Shown in pieces: positions 8,056 through 16,143 of a stretch of 21,723 nt of DNA. The translations under genes and the position numbers were made by a program. Below the pieces are notes generated by a model that was not told the origin of the DNA, did not search any database, and saw nothing but the letters and a program-made list of their open reading frames with translations. Every line of letters begins with the position of its first letter. The stretch's first letter is position 1. This DNA comes from Fidelibacterota bacterium (GTDB taxonomy: Bacteria > Marinisomatota > SORT01), in contig JADFMS010000023.1 of the NCBI GenBank assembly GCA_022563775.1, positions 1 through 21,723 on the forward strand, written 5' to 3'.

Positions 8056-8499
8056 ATGAAAATCATACTCACAAAAGATCATGATACTCTTGGTGAAGCA
8101 GGTGATATCGTAAAAGTTAAAGACGGCTATGGGCGGAATTACCTGATTCCGAGAAGTTTAGGACTTGCGGCTACGAAATCAAATACCAAGATATATGAAG
8201 AGAGTAAAAAACAAAAAAGCGCGCAGAAGAACCGCGAGCAAGAACAAGCGGAGATATTGGCAACTGAAATCAGCAAAGTATCATTAACGGCGACCGTTCA
8301 AGTTGGGGAGGACGACAAGGTCTTCGGAGCAATTACTTCTCAGGATATAGCGAGCCTCCTTTCTGAAAAAGGGTTCACGGTTGATAAAAGAGATATAATT
8401 CTTGAAGAACCCATAAAAGCGCTCGGTATTTATAATGTCCCGATCAAGGTTGAAAAGGATGTACAAGCAGAGGTAAAACTCTGGGTGATAAAAGAATAA
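8056..8499 (+). CDS. rplI: 50S ribosomal protein L9
   Basis: Binds 23S rRNA near the base of the L1 stalk through its N-terminal domain. The 147 residues match the two-domain L9: residues 1-52 with the signature L-G-E-A-G-D-I-V-x-V-K-D-G-Y-G-R-N-Y-L-I-P, a charged connecting helix (about 50-75), and the C-terminal domain (about 76-147). The AGGGGGAA ribosome site lies just upstream of the ATG. It is the last gene of the rpsF-ssb-rpsR-rplI block and is followed by two tandem hairpins. Confidence 0.96.
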   Translation: MKIILTKDHDTLGEAGDIVKVKDGYGRNYLIPRSLGLAATKSNTKIYEESKKQKSAQKNREQEQAEILATEISKVSLTATVQVGEDDKVFGAITSQDIASLLSEKGFTVDKRDIILEEPIKALGIYNVPIKVEKDVQAEVKLWVIKE

Positions 8500-8520
8500 G
8501 TTAGCTGTTAATAGTTCCGT

Positions 8521-8535
8521 CAAGGCTATGCCTTG
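8521..8535 (+). terminator. Small perfect hairpin after rplI
   Basis: CAAGGC (8521-8526) and GCCTTG (8530-8535) pair perfectly around a TAT loop, followed by TTTAT. The T run is short, so on its own this is a weak intrinsic terminator. It lies 21 bases after the rplI stop and 8 bases before the larger hairpin, so it may work as the first half of a tandem terminator or protect the 3' end of the mRNA. Confidence 0.45.
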
Positions 8536-8543
8536 TTTATGTT

Positions 8544-8572
8544 AAAAGCGTAGGATTGTTCCTCCGCTTTTT
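8544..8572 (+). terminator. Intrinsic terminator of the gltX-rplI run
   Basis: AAAAGCG (8544-8550) pairs with CGCTTTT (8565-8571). Inside it, after one T/C mismatch, AGGA (8552-8555) pairs with TCCT (8560-8563) around a TTGT loop. The 3' arm runs into TTTTT then GCTTT. This is a good Rho-independent terminator shape placed between rplI and priA. The A run on the 5' side means it could also act on transcripts coming from the other strand. Confidence 0.65.
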
Positions 8573-8638
8573 GCTTTAGATGAATAATTAACCGTTTTAA
8601 TTTGCATTTACTATAGCATTTCCATAACTTGATTCTCC

Positions 8639-10879
8639 ATGAACACTTCGGAAAATCAAATTATCAGTGTAGTGTTTCCTCTTCTGTTAGATGAAGTTTA
8701 CAGTTACAAGGTTCCCTCAGAATGGAATGAAATTGAGTTAGGATGTCGTGTGGCGGTACCTCTGAGGAACAAGACGGAAGTCGGCTTCGTTATTGAAATA
8801 TCGTCGGGTCCGGGCGGGTACAGCGGTCGGCTGAAACAGGTAATTTCATTGATAGACAGCCGGTCCCCGTTTTCAAATAAGATGTTAAAGTTTCTCAGAT
8901 GGATGAGCGAATATTATCTTTCACCGCTCGGTCTGGTAATGAAAGCAGCGCTCCCGGCAGGGATGGGGGTAAAGAAGTCCAAGAGAGTAATACTCATCGA
9001 CAGGGATGCGATGAAAGGCAAACGCTTTTCCGAGGTGATGGAGCTGATCTATAAAAAACTTCTAAGAAAGGAGAGCTACAGCTATGCTCATCTTAAAAAT
9101 TTCATCGGTTCGGATGGATTCGATCCCGCGATGGAAGCCTTGCTGAAAGCGGGAGCCATAAAAGTTGAAATTAGTTATTCCGGTTATGAAGCGCTCTCTC
9201 CGGACAGATCAGGGAAACGTGATTTCCAGATGGAAGAGATACTATTGACAAGAGCCCAGGCAAAAGTTTATTCCCCTATACACGAATCCCTGAGCGGATC
9301 TAAACCAAAAGGATTTCTATTGCATGGCGTAACGGGAAGCGGTAAAACGGAAATTTATCTTCGTGCGGCGCGTGAAACTCTTTCAAATGGGGGCGATGTA
9401 TTGATATTAGTTCCAGAGATAGCTCTGACTCCTCAGATAGCAGAACGGTTCGGACAATATTTCGGTGATAATGTCTCTGTTTTGCATAGCGCTCAAACAG
9501 AGTCAGCTCGAAGAAAAGCTTGGGAAAGAATAAAGAGAGGTGAATCGAACGTAGTAGTAGGAACAAGGAGTTCAATTTTCGCGCCGCTTGAAAATCTAAA
9601 GTTATTGATCGTGGATGAAGAGCAGGAACCTTCTTACAAGCAAACGGAACCCGACCCGCGCTATAGCGCCCGTGATGCTGCAGTAATGCGCGCTAAAATT
9701 GAAGGCGCTACACTGCTGCTCGGCTCGGCGACTCCAAGCTTGGAATCAATGTATAACGCCAAAAAAGGAAGGTATAAATATATCCGATTGTCGGAACGTT
9801 ACGGTAAAGCAGCCACTCCGACGCTTCATCTGATAAATTCAGAGGCAGAAAAAATTAAAGGCGGCTTTTCAAAGGCGATAATTTCATCACTCTTGAAAAC
9901 AAAGATAGCTGAGCGGTTGAGCAGCGGTGAGCAAATAATACTTCTTCAAAATCGACGAGGCTATTCTCCTCTTATCAGGTGCAAAGAGTGCGGTCATGCA
10001 GAGGAGTGTCCGGATTGCAACGTCACTTTCACCTATCACGCCGCCACGAATGCGATGAATTGTCATTATTGCGGAAAACGAACGGCAGTCCCATACAAAT
10101 GTCCTGAATGCGGAAACAGAGACCTATTGTTTCAGGGAATTGGAACTCAGAGAGTGGAAAAGGAATTATCAAAATTATTTCCGAAGGTGAGAGTTCAACG
10201 AATGGATATGGACACGACGAGTTCAAAAAACTCTCATTGGAAGATACTAAACGATTTTAAAAAAGGAAAATTTGATATTCTCCTCGGCACGCAAATGATA
10301 GCGAAGGGATTGGATTTTGAGAACGTAACACTCGTGGGAATAATTTCTGCCGACACGGGACTCTATCTGCCCGATTTCAGAGCGAGCGAAAGGACGTTTC
10401 AGTTGATCTCGCAGGTAGCCGGCAGAGCGGGTAGAAGGAAGATCCCGGGTGAAGTGGTCGTACAGTCTTTTGCGCCAAGCAATCTACCTATTCAGGGAAT
10501 AGGTGAAGAAGAGCAGGAAAAATTTTACAAACAAATCATGAAGGAGCGGAAGTTACAGTCTTATCCTCCCTTTGGTAAGTTGATAGTGTTTGAATCGTCT
10601 TCCGAAAGCAGGGAATCAGCGATGAACGGCGCAAAACTCATTCACTCGGTTTTAAAGAGGATTTCAAACGGTTCGAAATTGTTGGGACCTGCTCCGGCTG
10701 TGATAGAAAAACTTCGGAAGAGATACCGGTGGCGGGTAATGATCTTGTTGTCCGGAACAGGAAATAAGAGATTACAGGAAATGAAGCTGACGCTAAGAAG
10801 TATGATGAAAGAGATACGAAAAAAAATGCAGAGAGATCTGAGGCTAAGTGTTGACGTCGATCCGGTAAATATGCTTTGA
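8639..10879 (+). CDS. priA: Primosomal protein N' (PriA), replication restart helicase
   Basis: Recognises stalled forks and D-loops and unwinds DNA 3' to 5' to reload the replisome. The 746 residues cover the N-terminal DNA-binding domain (about 1-105), a winged-helix region, and the superfamily 2 helicase. Helicase signs are Walker A G230-V-T-G-S-G-K-T237, Walker B D326-E-E-Q329, G362-S-A-T-P-S367, then the G-T-Q-M-I-A-K-G-L-D and Q-V-A-G-R-A-G-R motifs. Eight cysteines (448, 451, 457, 460, 475, 478, 488, 491) form the two zinc sites. Walker B reads DEEQ where the family normally has DEEH. No clear ribosome site precedes the ATG. The stop overlaps the next gene's TTG start (TTGA). Confidence 0.96.
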   Translation: MNTSENQIISVVFPLLLDEVYSYKVPSEWNEIELGCRVAVPLRNKTEVGFVIEISSGPGGYSGRLKQVISLIDSRSPFSNKMLKFLRWMSEYYLSPLGLVMKAALPAGMGVKKSKRVILIDRDAMKGKRFSEVMELIYKKLLRKESYSYAHLKNFIGSDGFDPAMEALLKAGAIKVEISYSGYEALSPDRSGKRDFQMEEILLTRAQAKVYSPIHESLSGSKPKGFLLHGVTGSGKTEIYLRAARETLSNGGDVLILVPEIALTPQIAERFGQYFGDNVSVLHSAQTESARRKAWERIKRGESNVVVGTRSSIFAPLENLKLLIVDEEQEPSYKQTEPDPRYSARDAAVMRAKIEGATLLLGSATPSLESMYNAKKGRYKYIRLSERYGKAATPTLHLINSEAEKIKGGFSKAIISSLLKTKIAERLSSGEQIILLQNRRGYSPLIRCKECGHAEECPDCNVTFTYHAATNAMNCHYCGKRTAVPYKCPECGNRDLLFQGIGTQRVEKELSKLFPKVRVQRMDMDTTSSKNSHWKILNDFKKGKFDILLGTQMIAKGLDFENVTLVGIISADTGLYLPDFRASERTFQLISQVAGRAGRRKIPGEVVVQSFAPSNLPIQGIGEEEQEKFYKQIMKERKLQSYPPFGKLIVFESSSESRESAMNGAKLIHSVLKRISNGSKLLGPAPAVIEKLRKRYRWRVMILLSGTGNKRLQEMKLTLRSMMKEIRKKMQRDLRLSVDVDPVNML

Positions 10880-11793
10880 GCACAGCGCTGATATATTTTT
10901 ATTACGTTTTGCCGCTTCTAATTCTACCGCAAGAAGCAAATCCGGTATCCGACTGGAAAGTATTGAACGAAGGTTTTATCAGGATCCAATATCATGCATA
11001 TGACACTGATATAGCCGATCTTGTCTATTTGGTCATAAAGAAGAATTTCGATAGAACAGCTGAAATGGTAGGTTACGGTGGGCCGGCTATCGCCAATATT
11101 GTGATAAGCGGCAGCGAAGATGAATACAATTTATTTACCGGAAATCGGATGCCGACATGGAGTCAAGGTTCTACGGACTATGAAAATAGCAGGATCGTGC
11201 TCAAATCACCCTCGTTTACGGGGATAAGAGAATCGGAGCTCAGAAGAACCGTTATTCATGAGTTTACACATTTTTTGATAGGGGCTGTTGCGCCTCCGAG
11301 CAGCGTTCCACGCTGGTTTAACGAAGGAGTTGCGATGTATTTAGGAGGAGCGGAAACATTCCGCTCCAAGATAAATATATCAGCGGCAATTTATACAAAA
11401 TCACTTATATCGCTAAACGAAATCCAATACTTAATGACATTCTCCGGTGACAGGGCAAACCTTGCTTATGCGGAATCACGCGCCGCCATAGAATATTTGA
11501 TTGAAATAACTGACGAAAAATCGATAAGATTTATCTTAGCGGAATTATATTTGAACAAATCATTTGAATCTGCGTTTACAGAGGTGACGGGGATGGAACC
11601 TATTGATTTTGAAATTGAGTTCAGAACTGTGATTCGTCAGCGATACAGGTTTTACTTCCTTGCTGCGGTTGGAGATTATATATGGTTTTTAATACCGGGG
11701 TTATTCATATTGGCTTACTTAGCAGTCAAAATAAGGAATATGCAAACTATAAGAAGATGGAAGATTGAAGAAGAGCAAGATGAATTTGAGTAG
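10876..11793 (+). CDS. Membrane-anchored HExxH zinc peptidase-like protein (peptidase MA type)
   Basis: A predicted envelope metallopeptidase whose substrate is unknown. The start TTG overlaps the priA stop (TTGA). Residues 1-20 are hydrophobic (possible signal or anchor). H128-E-F-T-H132 is the zinc-binding HExxH motif, and W147-F-N-E150-G supplies the likely third ligand, the layout of the peptidase MA-like gluzincins. Helix-rich residues follow. One hydrophobic segment (about 260-286) and a basic then acidic tail (R-R-W-K then E-E-E) end the protein, so the catalytic domain probably faces the periplasm with the tail in the cytoplasm. It overlaps the next gene, an outer-membrane protein, by 29 bases, which suggests a shared envelope role. 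Family-level assignment only. Confidence 0.75.
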   Translation: MSTALIYFYYVLPLLILPQEANPVSDWKVLNEGFIRIQYHAYDTDIADLVYLVIKKNFDRTAEMVGYGGPAIANIVISGSEDEYNLFTGNRMPTWSQGSTDYENSRIVLKSPSFTGIRESELRRTVIHEFTHFLIGAVAPPSSVPRWFNEGVAMYLGGAETFRSKINISAAIYTKSLISLNEIQYLMTFSGDRANLAYAESRAAIEYLIEITDEKSIRFILAELYLNKSFESAFTEVTGMEPIDFEIEFRTVIRQRYRFYFLAAVGDYIWFLIPGLFILAYLAVKIRNMQTIRRWKIEEEQDEFE

Positions 11794-12763
11794 GTTTGCA
11801 ATCGGGTTCCTGAGCCTGATTTTTCTCATTCAGGTCACATATGCGGGAGAACGACCCGGTTTTGCTTTCCTGAATACAGAGATGAGCGCGCGTGGAGCTG
11901 CCCTGGCCGGAGCGATGATTGCAAAAAGCGGAGAGGTTCACGGACTCTTTCATAATCCTGCTTCACTTGCCGGAATTGAGGGTATAGCCTGGAGCACAAA
12001 TTATCTGAACCACCTTCTCGATATGGGCGGGGGAAATCTGATGATAGCGAAGAGTACGAATAAAGGCAGCTTTGGAATAGGAGCTGCCTCTATAGATTAC
12101 GGAACTTTTGAACGGTTGGATGACAGAGGTAATAACGTCGGCGCTGATTTTGTCGCTTCAGACCTTCTTCTTTCTTTTGGTTACGGGTATCAGATAGTTT
12201 CGTTCCTATCGGTGGGAGCAAATTTGAAATGGGCGAGTTCAAACATTGATGAATATTCCGCGAATGCTATGGTTTTTGATGCCGGATTCGTATATGAAAA
12301 CTCTGAACTTGATTTGACTATAGGCGGTGGAATTTTCAATCTTGGTAAATCCAGCGCATTTGTAGATACAGAAGACCCATTACCCACAAATTTCAAACTG
12401 GGTTTGTCTAAATTATTAGCGCATCTACCGATGAGACTGAATGTCGAAGGACGCTGGCTTTCGTCACCTCCACCAAAAGAGTGTGGGGAAAACATACCAC
12501 CTGTTGAATGTTTTTTTAAGGGGATAGTTCCATGGAAATTACTCGTGAGCGGTGAAATAATGATCTCTCCGAATTTCAATCTGGTTATAGGAATGAACTC
12601 TAACCGGTTAGACCTTGATACTTCTTCATTAGGAGAGGATTTCTTTTCGGGCGGTTCTCTCGGTTTCGGACTGAATTTCGAAAAATGGCGTGTGGATTAT
12701 GCGTTAACATCTTACGGAGGCGCCGGATCAATTCAGCGTTTTGGAGTATCGAGCGGTTTCTAA
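11765..12763 (+). CDS. PorV/PorQ-family outer-membrane beta-barrel protein
   Basis: The 332 residues begin with a signal peptide (basic K-K-S-K, hydrophobic 10-25, probable cut after V-T-Y-A27). The mature start (G-F-A-F-L-N-T-E-M-S-A-R-G-A-A-L-A-G-A) and H-N-P-A-S-L-A-G match the PorV/PorQ/UPF0164 family. Known PorV proteins act with the type IX secretion system, but many relatives have unknown roles. Alternating hydrophobic strands follow to a C-terminal aromatic residue (G-F), as in barrels. Start choice: TTG 11765 gives a basic N terminus; ATG 11780 (codon 6) is an equally plausible start that would shorten the overlap with the peptidase gene. No other type IX component is in view. Confidence 0.75.
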   Translation: MKKSKMNLSRFAIGFLSLIFLIQVTYAGERPGFAFLNTEMSARGAALAGAMIAKSGEVHGLFHNPASLAGIEGIAWSTNYLNHLLDMGGGNLMIAKSTNKGSFGIGAASIDYGTFERLDDRGNNVGADFVASDLLLSFGYGYQIVSFLSVGANLKWASSNIDEYSANAMVFDAGFVYENSELDLTIGGGIFNLGKSSAFVDTEDPLPTNFKLGLSKLLAHLPMRLNVEGRWLSSPPPKECGENIPPVECFFKGIVPWKLLVSGEIMISPNFNLVIGMNSNRLDLDTSSLGEDFFSGGSLGFGLNFEKWRVDYALTSYGGAGSIQRFGVSSGF

Positions 12764-12797
12764 TTCAGGCGTAAAGTAACAATATAATTTTCATATA

Positions 12798-12822
12798 AAA
12801 TCAAGTCAAAAAACCTTGATTT
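12798..12822 (+). terminator. Possible terminator after the priA-PorV run
   Basis: AAATCAAG (12798-12805) pairs perfectly with CTTGATTT (12815-12822) around a 9-base A-rich loop, 34 bases after the stop of the barrel gene. The stem is AT-rich and the T run is only three bases, so it is a weak candidate. The rest of the 171-base gap up to sdhC shows no RNA gene. A TTGATA at 12878-12883 with AATAGA 17 bases later is only a poor promoter match. Confidence 0.4.
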
Positions 12823-12934
12823 CTCACTTATTGCGCTGTTTCTCCCTCGATAAAAGGGTTGCCATTTTAACGGTTTCTTGATAATTTCACTTCAGTAAAG
12901 AATAGACAATTAACGTCGCCGGAGGGGATGAACA

Positions 12935-13306
12935 GTGTCCTGGTTAAAAACATTTATAACGTATGAAAAAGCGCCAGGCGCTTGGTCTTGGGGGTTGCAC
13001 AGGATCACGGGTTTAGGATTGATGTTTTACCTGTATCTTCATATTCTTGCCCTCACGGCGCTTCAAAAGGGACCTGAAGCCTTTAATGCGGAGATGGTAC
13101 TGTTCAAATCACCGATATTCATGTTTCTCGAATGGGCGTTATTCGGGTTAGTGCTCTTCCATTCTTTTAACGGATTTAGGATAGTATTAATAGACCTTGC
13201 CGATGGAGCAAAATACCACAAAAAATTGTTGTATTGGTTAACGGCTGTAAGCATAGCGCTATTTATTGGGATGGGGTACATAATCTTTTCAGGTGTTTTT
13301 AACTAA
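12935..13306 (+). CDS. sdhC: Succinate dehydrogenase membrane subunit C (cytochrome b)
   Basis: One of two small subunits anchoring succinate dehydrogenase (complex II) and binding heme b and quinone in the inner membrane. The 123 residues hold three hydrophobic helices (about 22-42, 61-85, 98-120). H22-R-I-T-G26 is the conserved quinone-side motif, L-H36 lies in helix 1, and H76-S-F-N-G-F-R82 in helix 2 is the usual heme-ligand region. The start is GTG at 12935 with GGAGG 9 bases upstream; the nearby ATG at 12929 leads to a quick stop. It is the first gene of sdhCDAB, with 23 bases before sdhD. Confidence 0.9.
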   Translation: MSWLKTFITYEKAPGAWSWGLHRITGLGLMFYLYLHILALTALQKGPEAFNAEMVLFKSPIFMFLEWALFGLVLFHSFNGFRIVLIDLADGAKYHKKLLYWLTAVSIALFIGMGYIIFSGVFN

Positions 13307-13329
13307 TCAGAATTATGGTATGAACAAAA

Positions 13330-13683
13330 ATGGCTTATAGACAGGTAAGCTCTAAATCAGGTGGCGCACTCTCCTGGTTTCTCCAGAGAGTTACGGGGGT
13401 CGTTCTCCTTTTTGTAATGATCGGTCATTATCTACTGATGCACTATAACATCGATTCAGGTCATACTTACAGCGCCGTTCTAAGCCGTATGCAAAATCCA
13501 TTTTACAAAGGACTACAGATGACATTTGTGGTTGTAGGAATTTATCACGGCATAAACGGTACATGGTCTGTAGTGCGGGATTTCAAACTGAAAAAATCGG
13601 TATCATGGACCATATACGCTCTCTTGGTTATTTCCGGAGTTGTGTTCGGTCTTATCGGCATAACGACACTTATGTCTTTCTAA
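13330..13683 (+). CDS. sdhD: Succinate dehydrogenase membrane subunit D
   Basis: Second membrane anchor of complex II. The 117 residues give three helices (about 17-37, 62-82, 92-115). The pattern resembles SdhC: S-W-F-L-Q-R-V-T-G (15-23), H33 and H38 in or after helix 1, and Y72-H73-G-I-N-G in helix 2. Each anchor thus has a histidine in helix 1 and in helix 2, which would allow two heme b groups in the complex. No strong ribosome site precedes the ATG. The stop is 10 bases from the sdhA start. Confidence 0.88.
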   Translation: MAYRQVSSKSGGALSWFLQRVTGVVLLFVMIGHYLLMHYNIDSGHTYSAVLSRMQNPFYKGLQMTFVVVGIYHGINGTWSVVRDFKLKKSVSWTIYALLVISGVVFGLIGITTLMSF

Positions 13684-13693
13684 GGAAGAAGAA

Positions 13694-15430
13694 TTGATTC
13701 ACCAATACGACGTAATAATAGTTGGAGCAGGCGGCGCGGGACTGCAAGCTGCCATTGAGATACCTACGGAGAGCAGCTGCGCGGTACTGACAAAAGTTTT
13801 TCCGACTCGTTCCCATACAGGTACAGCCCAAGGCGGGGTGAGCGCCGCACTTGGAAATGAGGAAGAGGATTCTTGGGAATGGCACGCATTCGACACAGTC
13901 AAGGGCGGAGATTATTTAGGCGATCAGGATGCAATCGAGACGATGTGTAAGGACGCTATCCGCGCTATCATCGCGCTTGAACATATGGGTATGCCGTTCA
14001 ACAGGACTCCTGAAGGGAAGATAGCCCAACGCATGTTCGGGGGTCATACTGCCAACTTTGGGGAAAAACCGGTTAGACGCGCGTGCTATTCGGCAGACAG
14101 AACCGGACATGTGATGCTCCAAACGCTCTATGAACAATGCATGAAAAATGACGTGACATTTTTCAACGAGTTTCACGTCATGGATCTTATAATAAGGGAG
14201 GGAGTCTGCCGCGGATTAGTGGCGATAGAGATTAAAACGGGAGAAATCCATATTTTCCATGCCAAAGCGGTGATGTTCGCGACAGGTGGTTACGGCAGAG
14301 TTTTTCAAATAACTTCAAACGCTATGGCGGGAACAGGCGACGGGTTCGAGATGGCATACCGAAATGGCGTACCGCTTGAGGATATGGAATTCGTGCAGTT
14401 TCATCCGACGGGATTATGGAAGTTGGGGATACTTGTTTCGGAAGCGGCGAGAGGCGAAGGTGGAATATTAAGAAATAAAGACGGCGAGCGGTTCATGGAA
14501 CGTTATGCCCCGAGTATCAAGGACCTTGCTCCAAGGGATATGGTTTCTCGTGCGATATACACTGAAATTAAAGAGGGGAGAGGTATAGAAGCGAGCGATG
14601 GTTCATTTTATGTGGGATTGGATCTGACACATCTCGGAAAGGAGATTATAGAAGAAAAGCTCCCTGAGATAACCGGATTTGCTAAAACATATCTCGGTGT
14701 GGACGCAAACGAAGAATGGATACCTGTCCAGCCTACTACCCATTATGCTATGGGCGGAATTCCCACCACAATAGATGCGGAAGTTATTGTAGATGAAAAT
14801 AACACAACTATGCCCGGTTTTTACGCTGCAGGCGAGTGCGCTTGTGTATCGGTTCATGGCGCCAACAGGCTTGGAACCAATTCACTCCTTGATATTCTTG
14901 TATTCGGCAGGAGGGGCGGTAAAAAGATAACGGAGTTTCTCGTTAACGCCGAATTACCCGAGTTGCCCGATGATGCTTCTGAATGGACTCGGAACACTAT
15001 CAAGCGAATCAGAAACAACGACAATAGCGTTAAAATGATAGATGTCAGAAACGAAATGCAATTTACGATGATGGACACTTGTTCGGTGTTCAGGGTAGAA
15101 GAGAGTATGAAGGAAGGGCTTCAAAAGATCAAAGAATTACAGGAAAAATATTTATTGGTTGGAATTGACGATAAATCCAAAGGGTTTAATACAGATCTGC
15201 TTGAAGTAGTCGAATTAGGTTCTCTGCTGAACACAGCTGAAACCATTATCACGTGCGCAATAAATCGTAAAGAGAGTCGGGGAGCTCATTGGAGAGAAGA
15301 TTATGCAAAAAGAGACGACACCAATTGGCTAAAACATTCTCTGATATTCGGCACGACCGGTTCTACGCCCGACATCCGGTACAAACCGGTAATTATCAAA
15401 CAATTTGAGCCTAAGGAAAGGGTATACTGA
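13694..15430 (+). CDS. sdhA: Succinate dehydrogenase flavoprotein subunit
   Basis: Oxidises succinate to fumarate using covalently bound FAD, on the cytoplasmic side of the inner membrane. The 578 residues match the SdhA family. G11-A-G-G-A-G16 is the FAD dinucleotide fold, and H41 in S-H-T-G-T-A-Q-G-G is the FAD attachment residue. Active-site parts are H237-P-T-G240, R281-D-M-V-S-R286 and the T-H-Y-A-M-G-G stretch near 350. G-A-N-R-L-G-T-N-S-L-L-D is the second FAD-binding motif. The start is TTG at 13694 with AAGGAAGA upstream. The stop overlaps the sdhB ATG by one base (TGATG). It could in principle act as a fumarate reductase; direction cannot be read from sequence. Confidence 0.97.
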   Translation: MIHQYDVIIVGAGGAGLQAAIEIPTESSCAVLTKVFPTRSHTGTAQGGVSAALGNEEEDSWEWHAFDTVKGGDYLGDQDAIETMCKDAIRAIIALEHMGMPFNRTPEGKIAQRMFGGHTANFGEKPVRRACYSADRTGHVMLQTLYEQCMKNDVTFFNEFHVMDLIIREGVCRGLVAIEIKTGEIHIFHAKAVMFATGGYGRVFQITSNAMAGTGDGFEMAYRNGVPLEDMEFVQFHPTGLWKLGILVSEAARGEGGILRNKDGERFMERYAPSIKDLAPRDMVSRAIYTEIKEGRGIEASDGSFYVGLDLTHLGKEIIEEKLPEITGFAKTYLGVDANEEWIPVQPTTHYAMGGIPTTIDAEVIVDENNTTMPGFYAAGECACVSVHGANRLGTNSLLDILVFGRRGGKKITEFLVNAELPELPDDASEWTRNTIKRIRNNDNSVKMIDVRNEMQFTMMDTCSVFRVEESMKEGLQKIKELQEKYLLVGIDDKSKGFNTDLLEVVELGSLLNTAETIITCAINRKESRGAHWREDYAKRDDTNWLKHSLIFGTTGSTPDIRYKPVIIKQFEPKERVY

Positions 15431-16140
15431 TGGAATTGACCGTTAGAATACAACGATACGACCCGGAAAAGGACAGCGCTCCTCATTTTGAGGACTATAA
15501 ACTCGACAATGTCAATAAGACCGATCGAATATTAGATCTTTTGAACAGGATAAAATGGGAAATAGACGGTGGATTGACATACCGCAGGTCATGCACTCAT
15601 GGCATTTGCGGTTCAGATGCCGTTAAGATTAATGGAAGAAACCGCTTAGCATGTTCTGTACTCGTTCAGGATTTGAAAATAAGTAAATCCAGAATTCAGA
15701 TAGAGCCTATTCCCGCTCTTCCGCTTCAAAAAGATCTTCTGGTTGACATGTCTTCTTTCTTTGAAAAATATGAAATTGTGAAGCCTTATCTGATACCGAA
15801 AGATGCCCCTCCGGAGAGAGAACGATACCAGAGCAACGAAGATGCTGAACTACTCTTTGAATCGGCTAAATGTATACATTGCGGAAGCTGTTCCACGTCT
15901 TGTCCGTCACTCTGGGTGAATGAGAATTACATCGGCCCGGCAGCTTTTCTGAAAGCATACAGGTTCATCTTTGATACACGGGATGATGCTACGGCAGAAC
16001 GACTCGACCTGATTGATTCAGCTGATGGTCTCTGGCGATGCCACACTATATTTAATTGCGTGGAGGCATGTCCAAAAGAAATAGATATCACATGGCATAT
16101 TTCTCAGCTGAAAAAGGCGGCATTGAGTCGGGAAATCTAA
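15430..16140 (+). CDS. sdhB: Succinate dehydrogenase iron-sulfur subunit
   Basis: Carries electrons from FAD to quinone through three clusters. The 236 residues show the [2Fe-2S] site C55-T-H-G-I-C60-G-S-D63 and C75. D63 replaces the third cysteine, as in E. coli SdhB, so it is not a defect. C-I-H-C-G-S-C-S-T-S-C-P (about 148-159) starts the [4Fe-4S] and [3Fe-4S] sites, and C-H-T-I-F-N-C-V-E-A-C-P-K-E-I (about 206-220) completes them. The ATG overlaps the sdhA stop (TGATG). The stop is only 3 bases before the next gene, so the cytochrome-like gene probably belongs to the same mRNA. Confidence 0.97.
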   Translation: MELTVRIQRYDPEKDSAPHFEDYKLDNVNKTDRILDLLNRIKWEIDGGLTYRRSCTHGICGSDAVKINGRNRLACSVLVQDLKISKSRIQIEPIPALPLQKDLLVDMSSFFEKYEIVKPYLIPKDAPPERERYQSNEDAELLFESAKCIHCGSCSTSCPSLWVNENYIGPAAFLKAYRFIFDTRDDATAERLDLIDSADGLWRCHTIFNCVEACPKEIDITWHISQLKKAALSREI

Positions 16141-16143
16141 GGT

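Noticed and set aside
12878..12906. TTGATA with AATAGA at 17-base spacing as a promoter for sdhC
   Set aside because: The -10 matches only three of six bases, so it is not better than chance in this AT-rich gap.
15592..15660. Missing third cysteine in the SdhB [2Fe-2S] site
   Set aside because: Asp at this position is also found in E. coli SdhB and is functional.
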